Source: JBCCMQ01 sp039179985
Lineage (GTDB): Bacteria > Pseudomonadota > Alphaproteobacteria > Rhodobacterales > Rhodobacteraceae
Length of the DNA stretch: 64,000 nucleotides
Direction of reading: 5' to 3'
Assembly: GCA_039179985.1 (NCBI GenBank)
Contig: JBCDED010000009.1
Coordinates: 1-64,000, forward strand
Part shown: one piece after another, positions 1 through 6,718 of the stretch
Layout: every line of letters begins with the position of its first letter
How positions within the stretch are numbered: position 1 is the stretch's first letter
Notes under the pieces: model-generated
The model's database searches: none
What the model was told of the DNA's origin: nothing
The model's input: the letters and a program-made list of their open reading frames with translations, nothing else
Position numbers and translations under genes: made by a program

Positions 1-705
1 CAGGAATTCCTGCTGCGGGTGCTTACGGCCGCCCTGGGGCGGCACGCTGGCAACGGTGCCTTCCATTATTTTCAGAAGCGCCTGTTGCACACCTTCGCCT
101 GAAACATCCCGGGTGATCGACGGGTTGTCGGACTTTCGCGTGATCTTGTCGACCTCGTCGATATAGACGATGCCGCGTTGCGCACGCTCGACGTTGTATT
201 CTGAGGCCTGAAGCAGTTTCAGTATGATGTTCTCGACATCCTCGCCTACGTAGCCGGCTTCGGTCAGCGTGGTGGCATCGGCCATCGTGAAGGGCACATC
301 AAGGATGCGGGCGAGCGTCTGGGCAAGCAGCGTTTTACCGCAGCCGGTTGGGCCGATCAGAAGGATATTGGACTTCGCCAGTTCGATCTCATTCGACTTC
401 GATGCGTGGTTCAGGCGCTTGTAGTGGTTATGGACCGCAACCGAAAGAACACGTTTGGCATGGCCCTGCCCGATCACGTAGTCGTCGAGCACTTCACAGA
501 TTTCTTTGGGGGTCGGGACGCCGTCGGAGGCCTTGAGCCCGGCCGATTTCGTCTCTTCCCGGATGATATCCATGCACAGCTCGACGCATTCATCGCAGAT
601 GAAAACCGTAGGACCGGCGATAAGTTTGCGAACCTCATGCTGACTTTTCCCGCAGAACGAGCAGTAGAGCGTGTTCTTGCTGTCAGAGCCGGAGTTATTC
701 GCCAT
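1..705 (-). CDS. clpX: ATP-dependent Clp protease ATP-binding subunit ClpX (5' part; runs off the window)
   Basis: ClpX is the AAA+ unfoldase that feeds substrates to ClpP. The frame opens at the ATG at 705 (MANNSGSDSKNTLYCSFCGK) and stays open to base 1, giving the first 235 residues. Visible are the N-terminal zinc-binding domain (CSFC at residues 15-18, then CDEC about 20 residues later), the Walker A motif GPTGCGKT, and the Walker B region IVYIDEVDK. AAAGG lies six bases before the ATG. The gene lies downstream of clpP on the same strand, the usual alphaproteobacterial order. The C-terminal half, with sensor 2 and the ClpP-docking loop, is outside the window. Identification is secure. Confidence 0.97.
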   Translation of the reverse strand, partial: MANNSGSDSKNTLYCSFCGKSQHEVRKLIAGPTVFICDECVELCMDIIREETKSAGLKASDGVPTPKEICEVLDDYVIGQGHAKRVLSVAVHNHYKRLNHASKSNEIELAKSNILLIGPTGCGKTLLAQTLARILDVPFTMADATTLTEAGYVGEDVENIILKLLQASEYNVERAQRGIVYIDEVDKITRKSDNPSITRDVSGEGVQQALLKIMEGTVASVPPQGGRKHPQQEFL

Positions 706-741
706 CTTGCACCTTTCAGGAGCCCAAAAGCCCATATCTTG

Positions 742-755
742 CCCGCCTCGGCGGG
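742..755 (-). terminator. Small hairpin between clpP and clpX
   Basis: CCCGCC-TC-GGCGGG forms a short GC-rich stem in the clpP-clpX gap. Read on the minus strand, it is followed about 12 bases later by a TTTT run, about 20 bases before the clpX ribosome binding site. It could be a weak terminator or attenuator that reduces read-through from clpP, or an RNA-stabilising structure. The T run is short and displaced, so the call is tentative. Confidence 0.3.
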
Positions 756-832
756 ACTTGCACGAAGCCTAGAACACCGCAAACCGCTCTACAACGCCTA
801 AATCCTGCCTCGGCGTCACAGGTGTATCACCG

Positions 833-1453
833 TCATTCCGGTGTATCGCGATTGACCACAATCTGATCTATCAGGCCCCATTCCTTCGCTTCTTCGGGCG
901 ACATGAAGTTGTCGCGCTCAAGGGCATCTTCGACCGACTTCAGGTCCTGCCCGGTATGTTCGACATAGATTTCATTCAGCCGGGCCTTCAGTTTCTGAGT
1001 TTCGCGAGCGTGGATCAGAATGTCCGTCGCCTGACCCTGATAGCCCCCCGAAGGTTGATGAACCATGATCCGGCTGTTGGGCAGCGAGAAGCGCATGTCC
1101 TTGGCGCCAGCGGCCAGAAGGAGCGACCCCATGGACGCCGCCTGCCCGACGCAAAGCGTGGAAACGGCGGGGCGGATGTACTGCATTGTATCGTAAATCG
1201 ACAGCCCCGAGGTCACCACACCGCCCGGGCTGTTGATATACATTGAGATTTCTTTGGATGGGTTCTCGGCCTCAAGATGCAGAAGCTGCGCCACGATGAG
1301 ACTCGACATGCCGTCGTACACCGGGCCGGAGAGAAAGATAATACGCTCTTTCAGGAGCCGAGAGAAAATGTCGTAGGCCCGCTCGCCGCGGCTGGTCTGT
1401 TCGACCACCATCGGGACAAGGGTGTTCATGTAAGTCTCGAAAGGATCGTGCAT
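833..1453 (-). CDS. clpP: ATP-dependent Clp protease proteolytic subunit ClpP
   Basis: ClpP is the 14-subunit serine peptidase that degrades proteins unfolded by ClpX or ClpA. The 206-residue length is normal for the family. The catalytic triad is visible: Ser107 in GQAASMGS, His132 in MVHQPSGG, and Asp181 in ALERDNFMS. The hydrophobic-pocket and handle region lies around residues 60-160. clpX follows 127 bp downstream on the same strand. The start ATG at 1453 gives the conserved N-terminus MHDPFETYMNTLVPMVVEQT. No heat-shock promoter was recognised with confidence in the 200 bp upstream. Confidence 0.98.
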   Translation of the reverse strand: MHDPFETYMNTLVPMVVEQTSRGERAYDIFSRLLKERIIFLSGPVYDGMSSLIVAQLLHLEAENPSKEISMYINSPGGVVTSGLSIYDTMQYIRPAVSTLCVGQAASMGSLLLAAGAKDMRFSLPNSRIMVHQPSGGYQGQATDILIHARETQKLKARLNEIYVEHTGQDLKSVEDALERDNFMSPEEAKEWGLIDQIVVNRDTPE

Positions 1454-1624
1454 TCGGCCTGCCTCTGCTGCCGCGGTGGTCCATCGCGCCGCCGCGTCGG
1501 GTGAGTCTTAGTGGTCGCGCCGGGGGGCTGCAAGGGCACCCCATGCGAAATGACCTGGTCATACCGGAGAAGCCGCGAATTCCGGTCCTGCAGGGTGACG
1601 CTCTCACGCGCCGGCGCCCGTCGG

Positions 1625-1640
1625 TCACGCGGCCGCGTGA
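1625..1640. repeat. 16-bp perfect palindrome between clpP and the diguanylate cyclase gene
   Basis: TCACGCGG-CCGCGTGA is a perfect palindrome with no spacer, 170 bp upstream of clpP and 18 bp past the diguanylate cyclase stop. Having no loop, it would make a poor terminator. It could be an operator for clpP or chance in GC-rich DNA. Confidence 0.3.
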
Positions 1641-1657
1641 GGCAAAGGATCACGCTC

Positions 1658-2689
1658 TCAAGGCCGGTTGACGACCGATTGCAAAAGAGGCCCGGTGGCC
1701 TCTGAAGCAGTCATTGCGAAATCGGAAAACCGCCCGCGTCCCGCGCCTTTCGCAGCGTAGAGCGCCCTATCGGCACAGTTGAGAAGCAAGTCGATGCTGG
1801 CCACCTTGTGATCTGCGCTCAGCGACGCTCCTACGCTCGCTGACACACGCAGGCTTTGCCCCTCGAAGGCTATCGGCGCCTCAAGCCGGGCGATGATCCG
1901 TTCGCCCAGGCTTCTCACACGCTGCCGTCGCATCTGTCCGGACAGGATCACGATAAACTCATCCCCGCCAACCCTTGCGACCAGATCGTCGCGGCGGGTT
2001 TCATCCAGAAAGACCTGCGCGGCAGCCTGTAAAACAGCATCGCCGGCGGCGTGCCCGAAGGTATCGTTTACCTCCTTGAAATGATCGAGATCGACATGCA
2101 GCAGGACGAAGGGCGCACACATTTCGAGGCGGCGGGACAGGTCACGCTCCATAGCGCGGCGGTTTGCAAGCCCCGTGAGCGGGTCCGTCAAGGCGAGGTC
2201 TTCAGCGCGGCTGCGGGCGTGTTCGAGCCGGGCGTTTAGCTGCCGCGACTCCTGCAGGACGGCCGATTGCGCCTCGTGCAGGTAGAGCAGTTCGATCGTC
2301 AGGTCCGTCGGCGCAAAGTCGGACACGGTCAGACCGTAGGTTCCGACAGCTTCGATGACCGAGATCCCAAAGGAGAGATCAAGCAGATAGCCCCGGTCCT
2401 CAGGCAGCGGCACCAGGCAACCCCTCAGCCCGCGCTCTTCGGTGTGCCTGAGCGACAATCGCAGTTTCGTCCCCGCCACAAGCGACAGGGACGCCATATC
2501 TTCAAGGCCGCTGGGCCGGCGCACGACAAAGGCGTCAAAAAAGCGCTTGCCGACCAGGCACTCGTTCTGGGTCAGTTTCGCCAGCGTCGGTGCGCAGTGG
2601 GCAATCGTCCCTTCCGGCGTCAACTGGCAATGCATGGGCATCACCTGGTCCAGCGCCTCGGTGTTTTCGAAGATGGAAGACATTGTCAT
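1658..2689 (-). CDS. H-NOX-associated diguanylate cyclase (HNOBA-like sensor + coiled coil + GGDEF)
   Basis: Makes cyclic di-GMP. Three parts are visible. Residues ~17-135 resemble the HNOBA (haem-NO-binding-associated, PAS-like) domain of soluble guanylate cyclases: a PMHCQL start, FDAFVVRRP, then YLLDLS and GLTVSDFAPTDLTIELL. A predicted coiled coil covers ~136-165. A GGDEF domain follows, with an intact active site (GGDEF at 241-245) and a product-inhibition I-site (R232-x-x-D235, five residues upstream). It starts four bases after the H-NOX stop, so the two are probably co-translated. The frame opens earlier, at 2749, but that would overlap H-NOX. GAGG lies eight bases before a second ATG at 2683, which may be the true start. 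The likely role is a partner enzyme whose activity is set by NO-bound or free H-NOX. Confidence 0.9.
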   Translation of the reverse strand: MTMSSIFENTEALDQVMPMHCQLTPEGTIAHCAPTLAKLTQNECLVGKRFFDAFVVRRPSGLEDMASLSLVAGTKLRLSLRHTEERGLRGCLVPLPEDRGYLLDLSFGISVIEAVGTYGLTVSDFAPTDLTIELLYLHEAQSAVLQESRQLNARLEHARSRAEDLALTDPLTGLANRRAMERDLSRRLEMCAPFVLLHVDLDHFKEVNDTFGHAAGDAVLQAAAQVFLDETRRDDLVARVGGDEFIVILSGQMRRQRVRSLGERIIARLEAPIAFEGQSLRVSASVGASLSADHKVASIDLLLNCADRALYAAKGAGRGRFSDFAMTASEATGPLLQSVVNRP

Positions 2690-2693
2690 GACC

Positions 2694-3281
2694 TCATCCC
2701 ACCCTCGCCGCCAGCTCGAACACCCTGCCTTTGGCAAACTGGGACTCAAGTAACGTGATCTTCAGAAACTCCCGTGCGCCTTCCGACCGTTCGTAATTCA
2801 GAAAGACCAGCGCGCCGTAGTCGTCCGCCATAGAGCGCAGAAGACCCACAAGAATGTGTCCGAAGCCCGGCACCCGGAAACTGGAACACAACCGGAATTC
2901 GCCGTTTCCGAGATCCTCCAGCGCGAGATGGGGCAGCTCGAGGTCCGGCACGGCCAGCCGGGCGCGATCGTGCAGGTCATCCAGCGAATAAAGAAACTCG
3001 ACAAAATTCACCCCACCAAAACGCAACAACCTGCGCAGCGGTTCGAGGTTCTTGTGCGACACAAGGTAGTTGCCGAGATCCTCCAGAAGCTCTTCGCGCG
3101 TCTTTTCCAACTGCCCACCGGCAGCGTCGACGACAGCAAGAGTCATGTCATCGTCATAGATCACGAGCGCCTCGAAACCGGAAATCGGCAGACCTGCACC
3201 GCGCACGGATGCTTGCCAGACCTCCGGCCCATAAGTGTCGCTCAGGAAAGACTGAATGGACTTGTTGATCAGACCGTGCAT
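2694..3281 (-). CDS. H-NOX haem nitric-oxide-binding sensor protein
   Basis: Cytosolic gas sensor that binds NO through a haem. The 195-residue protein starts MHGLINKSIQSFLSDTYGPE, the typical H-NOX opening. The proximal haem ligand is His104 in SLDDLHDRARL. The conserved YxSxR motif that holds the haem propionates is present as C132-S-S134-F-R136: Ser and Arg are kept, but the usual Tyr is Cys. The diguanylate cyclase gene follows after four bases, so haem occupancy probably controls cyclic di-GMP synthesis and thus biofilm or surface life, as reported for other roseobacter H-NOX systems. A 15-bp palindrome lies about 60 bp upstream. Identification rests on motifs and length. Spectral class (NO-only or O2-binding) cannot be read from sequence. 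Confidence 0.92.
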   Translation of the reverse strand: MHGLINKSIQSFLSDTYGPEVWQASVRGAGLPISGFEALVIYDDDMTLAVVDAAGGQLEKTREELLEDLGNYLVSHKNLEPLRRLLRFGGVNFVEFLYSLDDLHDRARLAVPDLELPHLALEDLGNGEFRLCSSFRVPGFGHILVGLLRSMADDYGALVFLNYERSEGAREFLKITLLESQFAKGRVFELAARVG

Positions 3282-3340
3282 GCCAGTGTCCGCGCTTGGT
3301 TGGCGAACCCTAGCAGGAGCCAGCTTAAGAAAAGCCCAAT

Positions 3341-3355
3341 GAATTCTGAGAATTC
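3341..3355. promoter_or_regulatory. 15-bp perfect palindrome upstream of the H-NOX gene (candidate operator)
   Basis: GAATTCT-G-AGAATTC is a perfect 7-1-7 palindrome centred about 67 bp upstream of the H-NOX start. It lies outside any coding region, in the 101-bp gap between the H-NOX gene and the MttB gene. It does not match the FNR/NnrR consensus (TTGAT-N4-ATCAA), so a different regulator would be implied. Function is inferred from position and symmetry only. Confidence 0.45.
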
Positions 3356-3357
3356 TA

Positions 3358-3397
3358 GGAAAATCCCGACCGAGCCAGACGGTTAGAAATCGGTCGG
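3358..3397 (-). terminator. Probable intrinsic terminator of the MttB-family gene
   Basis: CCGACCGA (3366-3373) and TCGGTCGG (3390-3397) are exact inverted repeats. Read on the minus strand, the stem begins inside the last codons of the methyltransferase gene, its 16-nt loop contains the TAA stop, and it is followed by GATTTTCC. The stem is good and the T tract is short. It would separate this gene from the H-NOX operon. Confidence 0.5.
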
Positions 3398-4939
3398 TGC
3401 GCCACCTTCGGCCTTACGGCGTTCAACGAACGCAGCAAGCTCTTCACGAATGCCCGGATCAAGCGGAGGCGCTTCAAACTCGTTTATGATCTGCTTGAAC
3501 TGCCTATGCGCGCGCTCGGCCGTCCAGATGCCCCCGGCAAGATCCCAGCCTTCGTAGTTGCGCCAGTCCGATAGAAACGGCTGGTAGAACGCCGTCTCAT
3601 AGCGTTCCTGCGTGTGCCCGGTCCCGAAGAAATGCCCGTTCGGGCCAACCTCGCTGATGGCGTCAACGGCCAGCGACGCGTCAGATGTGTCGACGATCGG
3701 CGGCTCGAAGTATCGCAGGATCATCTGGATCACTTCGCAATCCATGATGAACTTTTCCGGGCTGGCGATCAGCCCGCCCTCAAGCCAGCCCGCCGCATGG
3801 TAGATCATGTTCGTGCTCGACTGAACTGCAGCCCACAGACTGTTCGACGTCTCCCACATTGCCTGTCCGTCCGGCACATTGGCCGCACAGGACCCCGACG
3901 AACGCAAGGGAAGCCCGTAGAAACGCGCCATCTGTCCTGTGATCTGCGTCGCGCGCATGTATTCGGGCGTGCCAAAGGCCGGAGCGCCGGATTTCATATC
4001 GACGTTTGACGTGAAGGTCCCGATTACACAGGGGCAGCCCGGCTTGACGTACTGAAAGAGCGCGATGGCCGACAGCGCCTCCGCCAGCGACTGCGCCACC
4101 GCCCCGGCCATGGTAACGGGCGCCATGGCGCCGGCCAGCGTAAACGGGGTCACGACCACCGCCTGCCCGCGGCGAATGAGACGCAGACAGCCATCGATCA
4201 TCGGGACGTCGTGCTTAAGCGGAGAGGTGGAGTTGATGTTGGTATACATTCGCGGCGTAGCGTCGAACGCGTCATCGCTAAGTCCACCGGCGATGCGCAC
4301 CATCTCGATCACGTCTTCCACCCGTTCTTTGCCAAGCGAGTAGGCGTGCATGACCTTGTCGGAAAGGGTCAGCTTGTCGAAGAGCACATCAAGGTGCCGC
4401 TCCCGCGCGTGGATGTCCACGGGTTCGACCGGGTATCCGCCCGCGAAATGAATGCAGTTGAAGTACTGGGTCAGCTTCAGAAGATTGGCGCATTGTTCGC
4501 GTGTGCCCGGAACCTTACCGGTCTCCAGATCCCAGTAGTTGGGCGGTGAAGAGACGTTGCCAAATAGGATGGTGTCGCCACCCACCCGCAGAGTTCTCTC
4601 TGGATTGCGCGGCGTCAGGGTGAACTCGCTTGGCGCCTTCGCCACCATTTCCATCACAAAGTCGCGGCCAAGCCGCACGTTCGTGCCATTGACCGTGGCG
4701 CCTGCCTCTTTGAAGATCTCAAGGCTCTCTTCGTTGAGGAATTCGATCCCGATATTCTCAAGGATCTGCATGGCTGCGTTGTGAACCGCGTTCACCCCCT
4801 CGGCGTCCAGCGGTTCAGTCGGGCGATCGGTGTTGTGCGGGTTGCGCCAGGGCATCTGAGCGATAGCGAGCCCGCTGGAGCGGCGAGTATTGCCCGCACG
4901 CCCGCCTGATCTTCTGCGCTTTGTCGCTGCTTCGGCCAT
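3383..4939 (-). CDS. MttB-family (trimethylamine methyltransferase-like) protein, non-pyrrolysine type
   Basis: Members of this family transfer a methyl group from a quaternary or tertiary amine to a corrinoid protein. The 518-residue frame is uninterrupted, with no in-frame amber codon, so this is the non-pyrrolysine branch, whose characterised members demethylate glycine betaine and similar compounds. The N-terminus has the basic stretch seen in alphaproteobacterial members (RRRSGGRAGNTRRSSG), followed by QMPWRNP. The rest is the TIM-barrel domain, including PPNYWDLETGKVPGT. GGGAG precedes the ATG at 4939. No corrinoid protein, activase or methyltetrahydrofolate methyltransferase gene is nearby, so the substrate cannot be assigned. 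A HAD phosphatase gene lies 89 bp upstream on the same strand. Confidence 0.88.
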   Translation of the reverse strand: MAEAATKRRRSGGRAGNTRRSSGLAIAQMPWRNPHNTDRPTEPLDAEGVNAVHNAAMQILENIGIEFLNEESLEIFKEAGATVNGTNVRLGRDFVMEMVAKAPSEFTLTPRNPERTLRVGGDTILFGNVSSPPNYWDLETGKVPGTREQCANLLKLTQYFNCIHFAGGYPVEPVDIHARERHLDVLFDKLTLSDKVMHAYSLGKERVEDVIEMVRIAGGLSDDAFDATPRMYTNINSTSPLKHDVPMIDGCLRLIRRGQAVVVTPFTLAGAMAPVTMAGAVAQSLAEALSAIALFQYVKPGCPCVIGTFTSNVDMKSGAPAFGTPEYMRATQITGQMARFYGLPLRSSGSCAANVPDGQAMWETSNSLWAAVQSSTNMIYHAAGWLEGGLIASPEKFIMDCEVIQMILRYFEPPIVDTSDASLAVDAISEVGPNGHFFGTGHTQERYETAFYQPFLSDWRNYEGWDLAGGIWTAERAHRQFKQIINEFEAPPLDPGIREELAAFVERRKAEGGAPTDF

Positions 4940-5028
4940 CGGTCCGCTCCCGGTTGCTGCCGGTCATGCTGAACCGACGCGCAGGTCGCGCCATGGCCGT
5001 TTCCGACGGCTTTCGTCGTTTTTGGATT

Positions 5029-5745
5029 TCAGGCGACGCTTTCGGCCAGCTCCTCCCGGTCGAGCCACACAGGCAGATGCCCAACATCGGCCAGAACCGT
5101 ATCCGCCAGTTCGGCAAGCACCGCCTCTTCCGCGTGTCCGGTCAGCACCGCGACCGTCCGCATCCCGGCGGCCCGCCCTGCAATAAGATCATGGGCGCTG
5201 TCCCCGACCATCACCACCGCACGCGGATCGAGCCCAAGACGATCGCAGAATGCCAAAAGCATGCCCGGGTCGGGTTTCGCCCCATGGCCGCTGTCGGATC
5301 CGGCGATAAAGTCGAAAAGATCGGCGATACCCGCGGTCTGAAGATGCGCGCGCGCCGGGGCTTCCGCGTCGTTCGTCGCCACTCCAAGCCGAAGGCCACG
5401 CCCCCTGAGCCCTCCCAAAAGCGCATCGAGCGGCGCCGCCGGCGACAGGGGCGCTTCCGCCGCCGAGACATTGATCCGCGCCACCAGAATCTGCGGATTG
5501 GCGCCGGGCAAATGCTCAAGCAGGACCTCGGCAATTTCGCCCGGCGTCCCGGAAATAGCCGGGCTTCCGGCCATAAATGTCCGGCTGTCCATATCAAAAC
5601 CAACCGCCTGACCTAGCCTCCGGGCATGGATCCGGTCGCCGCGCGCCAGATCGAGCAAAAACCTGTCAGCCCACGCGCCCCATGTGGCATGAAAATCGAA
5701 TAGGGTTCCGTCCTTGTCGAAAAGGACGCCGCAAATCCGGCCCAT
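5029..5745 (-). CDS. HAD-family phosphatase (phosphoglycolate phosphatase-like)
   Basis: Haloacid-dehalogenase-fold hydrolase of 238 residues, probably acting on a small phosphorylated metabolite. All four HAD motifs can be seen: motif I FDKDGT (nucleophile Asp10 and acid/base Asp12), motif II around GVATND, motif III Lys in GAKPDP, and motif IV VGDSAHD. The helical cap between motifs I and II fits the phosphoglycolate phosphatase (Gph) group, but these motifs do not fix the substrate. GGGAGG stands just before the ATG at 5745. It is divergent from the MarR gene and may be co-transcribed with the MttB gene, 89 bp downstream. Confidence 0.87.
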   Translation of the reverse strand: MGRICGVLFDKDGTLFDFHATWGAWADRFLLDLARGDRIHARRLGQAVGFDMDSRTFMAGSPAISGTPGEIAEVLLEHLPGANPQILVARINVSAAEAPLSPAAPLDALLGGLRGRGLRLGVATNDAEAPARAHLQTAGIADLFDFIAGSDSGHGAKPDPGMLLAFCDRLGLDPRAVVMVGDSAHDLIAGRAAGMRTVAVLTGHAEEAVLAELADTVLADVGHLPVWLDREELAESVA

Positions 5746-5876
5746 TGTTCCTCCCTGAATACGCCATAGCAGGCGCGCGCGCCTATTGAGACCTTTTGGT
5801 ACCAGCCGCGTGACAGACGATGTGGTCTGCTCGCCCTAGATTGACAGGCCGCGCTCGTTATTTGACGCTTTGATGT

Positions 5877-6332
5877 ATGTCTGAAACAGGAAAATACCGG
5901 TTACACGCGTCGTTGGGTTATCAACTGTCCCTCACCGCTAGAGTGCAGGAAAAACGCCTCGATGAGAAGCTGAAATCCATCGAGCTCACGCGCGTGACCT
6001 GGTGCGTGCTGCTTGCAATTGTAAATGAAGGGCTTCTTCGGCCTTCCGAGATTGCAACATTCGTGGGCATCGACCGCACCGCGACATCCCGGGCCCTCAA
6101 GCAGATGGAAGCGGCAGGACTAATCGAGCGGACCGCGGGAACGGGCGACCGGCGGACGCGCACAGCTTCGGCCACGGCGGCTGGCATGGCGCTGGTCGGC
6201 AAGGGCACACCGATGGCCGAAGACAATGCCCGCCTTCTGTCTGAAAAGCTGACGGCGCAGGAAGAACAGGACCTGCGCGCCCTTCTTGCAAAACTCCGAA
6301 AGGGCGAAGAAATCGCCCTAGACCACTTCTAG
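5877..6332 (+). CDS. MarR-family transcriptional regulator
   Basis: A 151-residue winged-helix regulator. The recognition region LRPSEIATFVGIDRTATSRA and the wing LIERTAGTGDRRTRTASAT are typical of MarR proteins, which usually repress a neighbouring gene and leave the DNA on binding a small aromatic or oxidant. It is divergent from the HAD gene, with a 131-bp gap containing a 14-bp palindrome (5771-5784). A TTGACA is present at about 5844-5849, but no clear -10 was found. Its target and ligand are unknown. Confidence 0.88.
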   Translation: MSETGKYRLHASLGYQLSLTARVQEKRLDEKLKSIELTRVTWCVLLAIVNEGLLRPSEIATFVGIDRTATSRALKQMEAAGLIERTAGTGDRRTRTASATAAGMALVGKGTPMAEDNARLLSEKLTAQEEQDLRALLAKLRKGEEIALDHF

Positions 6333-6348
6333 GACCGGCTGACGCGCC

Positions 6349-6627
6349 CTAGGTCCAGTGCACCTGCTCACCTCCCGGCAGAGCACCGCGTGCGGCCAGC
6401 GGAGCATCATAGGGGTGGCCCCTGGCATCGCAGAACGCAATGACCCAGGCATCGTCCTGCGTCAGAAAATCAAGCACCGCCAAAAGCACCTCGGGATCGT
6501 TCGCCTTGGCGCGCAAAATGTCTGCCGAAAGCCCGCTGTCTGACAGAAAAACCTGCCCTAGATCGCCGCTTGCGAAGAGCCAGGCCAGAACTTCGAGCGC
6601 CAGCGCTTCGGCGGATTCTTGCGACAT
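6349..6627 (-). CDS. DUF3572 family protein
   Basis: A 92-residue protein starting MSQESAEALALEVLAWLFAS. The family is small, soluble and of unknown function, and in alphaproteobacteria is often found beside pleD, as here, where the PleD-like gene is divergent. The open frame extends further upstream, but the ATG at 6627 matches the family length and leaves a 91-bp divergent promoter region. I assign no function beyond the family name. Confidence 0.82.
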   Translation of the reverse strand: MSQESAEALALEVLAWLFASGDLGQVFLSDSGLSADILRAKANDPEVLLAVLDFLTQDDAWVIAFCDARGHPYDAPLAARGALPGGEQVHWT

Positions 6628-6718
6628 GGGCGCTCTCTCGGCAGGGCAAAAAGGAAGTGTTAACCAATCGGAGGCACTACTCAATCGCACCTGAAATTTG
6701 AATCGAATTGTGAAGATC

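Noticed and set aside
1454..1657. RpoH heat-shock promoter upstream of clpP
   Set aside because: A CTTGAGA is present near 1660, but no matching -10 element at the right distance was found.
3383..4939. Pyrrolysine-containing trimethylamine methyltransferase
   Set aside because: The frame is uninterrupted; no in-frame amber codon exists.
5771..5784. 14-bp palindrome AGGCGCG-CGCGCCT in the HAD-MarR gap as a MarR operator
   Set aside because: It is an alternating GC run, likely to be symmetric by chance, and lies closer to the HAD gene than to any identifiable promoter.
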